From the NCBI GenBank assembly GCA_900320235.1, contig ONRO01000168.1, positions 1 to 13,719 of the forward strand: a DNA stretch of 13,719 nt, written 5' to 3'. Position 1 is the stretch's first letter. The number at the start of each line of letters is the position of its first letter. A model generated the notes under the pieces. The model saw nothing but the letters and a program-made list of their open reading frames with translations, was not told the DNA's origin and did no database searches. Shown piece after piece: positions 8,379 to 13,719 of this stretch. The stretch is from an uncultured Eubacteriales bacterium. GTDB lineage: Bacteria; Bacillota; Clostridia; Oscillospirales; Acutalibacteraceae. Both the position numbers and the translations under genes were made by a program.

Positions 8379-8426
8379 TATATCAACCGCCTTTCAGCTG
8401 AGCCTGTTTTTCCTTGCTTTCTTTGA

Positions 8427-11345
8427 TCAGCTTTTGCTGCTGTTCGTTGTGGCAAGCAGACTTCTTAGTCTTATCTTTACCGCACCGAGGTTCGTGATCT
8501 CGTCAATTTTGATCTGTGTATATATCTTTCCGTTACGTTCAAGTATTGCCCTGACCTCGTCCGTCGTTATCGCATCAACGCCGCATCCGAAGGATACAAG
8601 CTGCACAAGATTCATATTGTCAAAATGACTTACATACTCAGCAGCAGCATACATTCTTGAATGATATGTCCACTGGTTGAGCACGCTTGTGCGTACCTTC
8701 TTCGCTACCTTGTTGCTGATGATATCCTCCGATACAAGGGCAACGTCAAAGCTTGTGATAAGCTTATCTATTCCGTGGTTTATCTCCGGATCTACATGAT
8801 AGGGTCTTCCGGCAAGAACGATTATTTCCTTGCCCTGTTCATTTGCCTTTTTGATTATCTCATTTCCCTTTTCTCTGATCTTTTTCATATAGCTTTCGTA
8901 TTCGGCATAGGCTGCCTTTGAAGCCGCTTTTACTTCCTTGAGGGAAATATCACTGTAATATTTCAGAAGCTCGGCATGGATCTTTTTGGGGAAATCCTTT
9001 GGTCTGTGGATTCCGACAAATTCATGGAAAAGCTTTACATCGTCAAGTCCTCTGACATTTGAATGTATTACCTCAGGATAATATGCTACAACAGGGCAGT
9101 TGTAATGGTTATCGCCGAGATGCTCGTCAAAGTTATAGGACATGCATGGATAGAAAATCTGTTTTATTCCATTGTCAAGAAGCCACTGTACATGACCGTG
9201 CATCAGCTTTGCCGGGAAGCAGACTGTATCAGACGGGATCGTCTGCTGACCGTGAAGATACAGCTTTCTGTTTGAATAGGGCGATACGACAACCTCAAAA
9301 TCAAGCATCGTCAGGAAAGTATGCCAGAAGGGGAGAAGCTCAAGCATATTGAGTCCGAGCGGTATGCCGATCTTTCCTCTTTTTGCGCCTTCCTTCGGTC
9401 TGTAACTTTTCAGAAGTGAAAGCTTGTACTGATAGATATTCATGCTGTCGTCGGGGGATTTTTTTGTGACCGGCTTTTCGCAGCGGTTTCCTGCGATGAA
9501 GCGTCTTCCTCCGCTGAAGGTGTTTACGGTAAGGCGGCAGTTATTGCTGCAGCCGCCGCAGTTTATCGCTTTGATATCATGAGAGAACTGTTCAAGCTGT
9601 GAAAGATTCAGGACAGTTGATTTATAATTCTTTGTCACCTTGCTCTGTGCGTATAGGGCAGCACCGTATGCTCCCATAAGTCCGGAAATATCCGGGCGGA
9701 TAACGTCAACGCCCATTTCCTGCTCGAATGCACGCAGTACAGCATCGTTTAGGAAGGTTCCTCCCTGAACAACGATCTTCTGTCCAAGCTCTCTCGGGCT
9801 TGAAACACGGATGACCTTATAAAGCGCATTCTTGACTACGCTCAGGCACAGACCTGAGGATATATCCTCTATTGTAGCGCCGTCCTTCTGAGCCTGCTTT
9901 ACAGATGAATTCATAAATACAGTGCATCTTGAGCCGAGGTCAACAGGCTGCTTTGCGAGAAGTCCGATCTGCGAAAATTCCTCAGCGCTGTATCCCAGGG
10001 CATTCGCAAAGGTCTGCAGGAATGAGCCGCAGCCCGATGAACATGCTTCGTTCAGGAAGATATTGTCAATAACGCCGCCGTGTATCTTGAAGCATTTTAT
10101 ATCCTGACCGCCGATGTCGATTATGAATTCAACATCAGGCATGAATTTTTTAGCGGCTGTCATATGTGCGATGGTCTCAACAACGCCGAAATCAATTCCG
10201 AAGGCGTTTTTGATTATTTCCTCGCCGTAGCCTGTAACGGCTGTTCCTGCTATGCGTATGGCAGGACATTTGTTATATACATTTTCAAGGAATTTCTTGA
10301 CTATCGGAACAGGATTTCCGCTGTTTGAAAGATATTCGGAATAAAGCAGGGTCCCGTTTTCGTCAGTTACAACACCCTTCACTGTTGTTGAACCTGCGTC
10401 AATTCCGACAAATGCCTTGCCCTTATAGCCTTCAAGGCTGCCTTTTCCGACCTTTGCCTTTGCATGTCTTTCACGGAACTCCCTGAGCTCCTGTTCATTA
10501 TTGAAAAGAGGCTTGTTGAAGGCGAAATTGCCTGTGCCCCTGTATTTTTCTATTTTCTGCTCGGTTGAATCAAAGTCGATCTCCTTTTCTGAGCAGAGCG
10601 CTGCTCCGAGAGATACATAGTAAAGCGAATTCTCCGGGCAGATGCCTGTTGTTTTCAGAGCCTTGTCAAAGCCACGTCTGAGCTGTGGTATGAATGTCAG
10701 CGGACCGCCGAGGTATACGACCTTTCCGGTGATCTCCCTGCCCTGTGCAAGACCTGCGATAGTCTGGTTTACGACAGCCATGAAAATACTTGCGGCTACA
10801 TCTTCCTTTTTTGCACCCTGATTAAGCAGAGGCTGGATATCAGTTTTTGCAAAAACTCCGCAGCGTGAAGCGATGGTATAGGTTTTTTCATGCTTTTCTG
10901 CAAGTCCGTTCAGTTCTTCGATGGGCACATTGAGAAGTGTCGCCATCTGGTCAATAAATGCACCTGTGCCGCCTGCACATGAGCCGTTCATGCGTACTTC
11001 CATTCCGCCGGAAAGGAAAAGTATCTTTGCGTCCTCGCCACCGAGCTCTATTACAACGTCTGTGCCGGGGATAAAGGTATTTGCTGCAACTCTTGTTGCA
11101 TATACTTCCTGGATAAAATCTATTCCGCAGGCTTCTGCAACACCCATGCCGGCAGAACCTGACATTGCGATCGCAGCCTTCTGTCCCTGAGGAATATGTT
11201 TCCTTACGGTTTTAAGAAGCTCTGCGATCTTGCTTGTTATCTGAGAGTAATGCCTTTCGTAGGTTTGGTATATTATTTTATTGTTATCATCAAGCATTAC
11301 ACACTTTACAGTTGTTGAGCCTATATCAAGACCTATTCTGACCAT
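8427..11345 (-). CDS. Tandem BadF/BcrA-type activase with DUF2229-like region
   Basis: This 972-aa protein has two ASKHA-type activase domains, GLDIGSTTVK (about 3-255) and GIDAGSTTVK (about 312-565). Each keeps the two cysteines that hold the inter-subunit [4Fe-4S] cluster in HgdC: Cys123/Cys162 and Cys435/Cys474. A Cys-rich segment follows (Cys596, Cys599, Cys603, Cys622), then a DUF2229-like region from about 655 with Cys709, Cys734 and Cys750, and GRPYHVDPEINHG plus SFGCGVD (Cys921) near the end. ATP hydrolysis would drive electron transfer to a partner, here the product of the next gene. The ATG at 11345 is chosen over an in-frame one at 11417 because AGAGGA lies eight bases upstream and the family motif starts immediately. 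It is the first gene of the leftward operon, 48 bases before the next. Homologues are often fused into one chain of about 1400 aa. Confidence 0.88.
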   Translation of the reverse strand: MVRIGLDIGSTTVKCVMLDDNNKIIYQTYERHYSQITSKIAELLKTVRKHIPQGQKAAIAMSGSAGMGVAEACGIDFIQEVYATRVAANTFIPGTDVVIELGGEDAKILFLSGGMEVRMNGSCAGGTGAFIDQMATLLNVPIEELNGLAEKHEKTYTIASRCGVFAKTDIQPLLNQGAKKEDVAASIFMAVVNQTIAGLAQGREITGKVVYLGGPLTFIPQLRRGFDKALKTTGICPENSLYYVSLGAALCSEKEIDFDSTEQKIEKYRGTGNFAFNKPLFNNEQELREFRERHAKAKVGKGSLEGYKGKAFVGIDAGSTTVKGVVTDENGTLLYSEYLSNSGNPVPIVKKFLENVYNKCPAIRIAGTAVTGYGEEIIKNAFGIDFGVVETIAHMTAAKKFMPDVEFIIDIGGQDIKCFKIHGGVIDNIFLNEACSSGCGSFLQTFANALGYSAEEFSQIGLLAKQPVDLGSRCTVFMNSSVKQAQKDGATIEDISSGLCLSVVKNALYKVIRVSSPRELGQKIVVQGGTFLNDAVLRAFEQEMGVDVIRPDISGLMGAYGAALYAQSKVTKNYKSTVLNLSQLEQFSHDIKAINCGGCSNNCRLTVNTFSGGRRFIAGNRCEKPVTKKSPDDSMNIYQYKLSLLKSYRPKEGAKRGKIGIPLGLNMLELLPFWHTFLTMLDFEVVVSPYSNRKLYLHGQQTIPSDTVCFPAKLMHGHVQWLLDNGIKQIFYPCMSYNFDEHLGDNHYNCPVVAYYPEVIHSNVRGLDDVKLFHEFVGIHRPKDFPKKIHAELLKYYSDISLKEVKAASKAAYAEYESYMKKIREKGNEIIKKANEQGKEIIVLAGRPYHVDPEINHGIDKLITSFDVALVSEDIISNKVAKKVRTSVLNQWTYHSRMYAAAEYVSHFDNMNLVQLVSFGCGVDAITTDEVRAILERNGKIYTQIKIDEITNLGAVKIRLRSLLATTNSSKS

Positions 11346-11373
11346 TAACTCATTCCTCTTTTCTGCTGCTAAG

Positions 11374-11392
11374 CTCCCGTTGTTAAAGGGAG
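11374..11392 (-). other. Small stem-loop in the activase leader
   Basis: CTCCC (11374-11378) and GGGAG (11388-11392) can form a five-pair hairpin in the leader, about 28 bases upstream of the activase ATG. It does not cover the SD at 11354-11359. Any regulatory role is a guess. Confidence 0.3.
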
Positions 11393-11447
11393 GTATCTTT
11401 TCTGATACTCTTTTCAAGAAATTATCTCAATTATCCAATTATTCATT

Positions 11448-11476
11448 ATTATAGATCATCAGCACTTTGTGAAAAA
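11448..11476 (-). promoter_or_regulatory. Probable promoter of the leftward operon
   Basis: On the minus strand a perfect TATAAT (11453 to 11448) is preceded after 17 bases by TTTTTC (11476 to 11471), a weak -35. TTCACA is also near but at 14-base spacing. Transcription would start near 11441, giving a leader of about 96 nt before the activase ATG. A weaker alternative, TTGTCG-N15-TAGAAT, lies further upstream. Confidence 0.5.
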
Positions 11477-11632
11477 AACTACTTAATATTCAGCAAAATG
11501 TTAGTCCGATTCAAAATAATATTATATATCAAACTGCCGGATGTATTATTCTATAAAAGAACAATAATCGACAAAATAACAGCAAATTCTTCCTTTTGTC
11601 GTACATAAATTAAGTGAATTCTGCATATACTA

Positions 11633-11661
11633 TTGTAATTTAGAAAAAAAAGTAATATAAT
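11633..11661 (+). promoter_or_regulatory. Probable promoter of the NDP-sugar dehydratase gene
   Basis: TTGTAA (11633-11638) and TATAAT (11656-11661) are spaced by exactly 17 bases, with an A-tract in the spacer. Transcription should start near 11668, leaving a long leader of about 160 nt. Confidence 0.65.
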
Positions 11662-11693
11662 TGTTTAGATAATCAATAATCCGTCTTTCTGAT

Positions 11694-11808
11694 CGGCTGA
11701 CCGGCTCAGCAGTTTTCTCACCGGTCTGTGACTGTGCAGGGCAGTGCTTTTTCCTGCCGCCTTTGCTTTTCAGAAAACGGGTCGATAAAATAAACGGACC
11801 TCGTCCGT
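11694..11808 (+). other. Structured leader upstream of the dehydratase gene
   Basis: Between the promoter and the start codon the leader can form GACCGG/CCGGTC (11699-11704 with 11721-11726), a weak ACTG/CAGT stem (11731-11734 with 11742-11745) followed by CTTTTT, and a perfect six-pair hairpin ACGGAC/GTCCGT (11794-11799 with 11803-11808) only two bases before the GGAG ribosome-binding site. It matches no riboswitch consensus I recognise. The T-run after the middle stem might attenuate transcription, but the stem is short. Confidence 0.35.
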
Positions 11809-11827
11809 ATGGAGAATGATAAACTTT

Positions 11828-13719
11828 ATGTTTAAAATATATAATGCTATCGGCAAGCACCGCAGGTTGATTCTTTTCCTGTGCGATCTTGTTCTGTGGA
11901 ATCTTTCTTACTACCTGGCTTACGGTATCAATAAGAATAATCTTTCGCTCAGCGGAGATCTTACAGTCTTTCTTTGGGGACTGCTGATTGTCAATGTCTG
12001 CTTCGTAACAGTGTTTGTGCTGTTCAGACTGTATGACAAGCTGTGGCGGTATGCGGATATTGAGGATTTTTTCTATGCTGCGATCGCTTCCCTGACGGCA
12101 AACCTGACGTTTATGTCGGGAACAATGTTCATAGGTGTTTTCAGACCTGAATTCAATCTCGGAACAAGGGTTTATGTGACCTTTGCACTGATGTCGTCGT
12201 TCTTTGTGATGCTTTTCAGGATCGTGTACAGACTCAATAAGATCCTCGAAAGAAGAAGCCTTGCCCAGAAACCAAAAAAACGGCTGCTTATCATCGGTGC
12301 GGGTGAGGGTGCGCTTTCAGTTCTCAGCGAGCTTTCAAAAACACCCGGAAATGAATATATACCTATCTGTATTGTGGATGATGACAAGGAAAAGCTCCAC
12401 AGGAGAATATCCGGCGTAAAGGTCGTTGGTACAACATATGAAATTCCTGAGCTGTGCAGGGAATACGGTATCGAAGTAATACTTTTTACGATCTCACAGA
12501 TAAGCGTCGCTGATAAGAAAAGAATTCTTGATGCATGTACCCAGACTCATCTTGAGGTAAAGATAATTCCGAATATTTATAACCTTATGACTTCTGGCGT
12601 TCCGATAACTTCCTCTATCCGTCAGGTCGAAGTAGAGGACCTTCTCGGTCGTGAACCTGTCGTTTTTGATACGGAAAAATACGGCAAATATATTATCGGT
12701 CAGACGGTTCTTGTGACAGGCGGAGGCGGTTCGATAGGCTCTGAGCTTTGCCGTCAGATCGCAAGACTTAATCCGAAACATCTGATAATCCTCGATATTT
12801 ATGAAAACAATGCCTATGAGATCCAGCAGGAGCTGATAAGAAAGCATGGCAGCGATCTTTCATTTGAGGTTCAGATCGCTTCTGTCCGTGACAGGAAAAA
12901 GCTTGAGCATATTTTCAGAACAAGAAAAATTGACGTTGTTTTCCATGCGGCTGCTCACAAGCATGTTCCGCTTATGGAAACAAACCCTGAAGAAGCTGTC
13001 AAAAATAATGTTTTCGGTACTCTCAAGCTCGTTGAAACAGCAGATAAATTCCATGTTAAGAATTTTGTGCAGATATCCACAGATAAGGCAGTCAATCCTA
13101 CCAGCGTTATGGGTGCGTCAAAGCGTATCTGTGAAATGATAATCCAGATGATGGGCAGACGAAGCAAAACAAATTTTGTGGCTGTCCGTTTCGGAAATGT
13201 GCTCGGCTCCAATGGTTCTGTTATCCCGCTGTTCAAGGAACAGATCAGAACAGGCGGACCTGTTACAGTTACTCATCCCGATATTATACGTTACTTTATG
13301 ACTATCCCGGAGGCTGTTTCACTTGTGCTTACAGCCGGCAGCCTTGCAAAGGGCGGGGAAATCTTTATCCTTGATATGGGTGAGCCTGTAAAAATAAGCG
13401 TTCTCGCCGAAAATCTAATCAGACTTTCAGGCTTCAGACCTCATGAGGATATCAAGATAGAATATACCGGTCTGCGTCCCGGAGAAAAGCTTTATGAGGA
13501 GCTTCTTCTTAATGAGGAGGGCATTACAAAGACCGATAACAAAAAAATATATATTGGTAAGCCTATCGAATTCAGTGAGGATCTTTTCTTCAGACATCTT
13601 ACGCATCTTTATTATGCCGCTCAGAAAAACCGTAAGGATGAGGTAGAGGAAATTATCGCAGAGGTCGTTCCGACTTATCACCATGAGAAAATCGGCGCCG
13701 ATTCCCTTCCGGATGATAT
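11828..13719 (+). CDS. FlaA1/CapD-type membrane NDP-sugar 4,6-dehydratase (partial)
   Basis: The 630 codons seen encode nearly all of a WbpM/PglF/CapD-like UDP-N-acetylhexosamine 4,6-dehydratase that feeds modified sugars into surface polysaccharide or glycoprotein synthesis. Four membrane segments lie at about 12-32, 44-66, 81-104 and 114-134. A first Rossmann-like domain follows (RLLIIGAGEG, 152-161), then the catalytic extended SDR domain with TGGGGSIGSE (297-306) binding NAD(P). The active-site stretch STDKAVNPTSVMGASKR (417-433) has Met428 where classical SDRs have Tyr, the SMK-type triad of the WbpM subgroup, with Lys432. GLRPGEKLYEE (548 onward) is a family marker. The ATG at 11828 has GGAG at 11811-11814, 13 bases away, a rather long spacing; an in-frame ATG at 11816 is too close to it. 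The gene runs off the right edge, probably lacking only its last residues. It has its own promoter. Confidence 0.92.
   Translation, partial: MFKIYNAIGKHRRLILFLCDLVLWNLSYYLAYGINKNNLSLSGDLTVFLWGLLIVNVCFVTVFVLFRLYDKLWRYADIEDFFYAAIASLTANLTFMSGTMFIGVFRPEFNLGTRVYVTFALMSSFFVMLFRIVYRLNKILERRSLAQKPKKRLLIIGAGEGALSVLSELSKTPGNEYIPICIVDDDKEKLHRRISGVKVVGTTYEIPELCREYGIEVILFTISQISVADKKRILDACTQTHLEVKIIPNIYNLMTSGVPITSSIRQVEVEDLLGREPVVFDTEKYGKYIIGQTVLVTGGGGSIGSELCRQIARLNPKHLIILDIYENNAYEIQQELIRKHGSDLSFEVQIASVRDRKKLEHIFRTRKIDVVFHAAAHKHVPLMETNPEEAVKNNVFGTLKLVETADKFHVKNFVQISTDKAVNPTSVMGASKRICEMIIQMMGRRSKTNFVAVRFGNVLGSNGSVIPLFKEQIRTGGPVTVTHPDIIRYFMTIPEAVSLVLTAGSLAKGGEIFILDMGEPVKISVLAENLIRLSGFRPHEDIKIEYTGLRPGEKLYEELLLNEEGITKTDNKKIYIGKPIEFSEDLFFRHLTHLYYAAQKNRKDEVEEIIAEVVPTYHHEKIGADSLPDD

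Larger units (their letters stand above)
11346..11827. other. Divergent AT-rich intergenic region
   Basis: About 480 bases separate the leftward activase operon from the rightward dehydratase gene. The middle (11400-11680) is very AT-rich and holds outward-facing promoters in both directions. Within it, ATTATTCT (11545-11552) and AGAACAATAAT (11558-11568) form an imperfect inverted repeat that could be an operator or hairpin. The part from 11680 to 11827 is more GC-rich and forms the leader of the rightward gene. I see no credible small protein. Confidence 0.6.

Noticed and set aside
11346..11417. N-terminal extension of the activase to an ATG at 11417
   Set aside because: The extra 24 residues lack family similarity, and a good SD sits directly before the ATG at 11345, where GLDIGSTTVK begins.
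11467..11473. TTGTGAA, a possible Rex redox-repressor half site near the operon promoter
   Set aside because: Only one half of the palindrome is present; the matching TTCACAA arm is missing at the expected spacing.
11630..11860. Leftward open frame of 76 codons in the divergent intergenic region
   Set aside because: It overlaps the rightward promoter, leader and start codon, has no SD of note and no recognisable features.

Overview
The window is chromosomal DNA of a low-to-mid GC Gram-positive anaerobe, most likely a clostridial Oscillospiraceae/Ruminococcus-type bacterium. The evidence is a single-chain clade II PurL, SD-led genes, TTGnnn-N17-TATAAT-type promoters, a lipoprotein with a Ser/Asp/Glu-rich linker, and a BadF/BcrA-type activase with an HgdB-like partner, all typical of anaerobic Firmicutes. 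Genus-level assignment is inference only. No tRNA, rRNA, CRISPR array, insertion sequence or phage gene was seen.

Layout. (1) Positions 1-264 hold an unusual GC-rich leader with a strong stem-loop, a start-less open frame running in from the left edge, and a good promoter for purL. (2) purL (265-4029, +) encodes the complete glutamine-dependent FGAM synthase of purine synthesis and is followed by a stem-loop terminator. (3) A secreted lipoprotein of unknown function lies at 4207-5397 (+). (4) A convergent intergenic region (5398-5517) is packed with stem-loops, including a 16-position stem that probably terminates transcription from both sides. (5) A four-gene operon runs leftward from a promoter near 11450: a 972-aa protein with two BadF/BcrA-type ATPase (activase) domains plus a DUF2229-like region (11345-8427), a 431-aa HgdB/COG3581-like partner (8378-7083), queH epoxyqueuosine reductase (7071-6427) and an SPL-family radical SAM protein (6390-5518). 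Gaps are 48, 11 and 36 nt. (6) A divergent AT-rich intergenic region of about 480 nt carries promoters in both directions. (7) A FlaA1/CapD-type membrane NDP-sugar 4,6-dehydratase starts at 11828 (+) and runs off the right edge after 630 codons.

The least understood part is the leftward operon. Its first two genes look like a split version of the large clostridial 'activase-dehydratase' proteins. These are expected to use ATP hydrolysis to push a low-potential electron from a [4Fe-4S] cluster onto a partner protein whose substrate is unknown. Both activase domains keep the two cluster cysteines, so a bridging cluster could form within one chain. The two downstream genes also encode Fe-S or radical-type enzymes, so the whole operon is devoted to iron-sulfur chemistry. 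The physiological link between these proteins is not known to me. The purL, lipoprotein and polysaccharide genes look like ordinary neighbours with their own transcription units.
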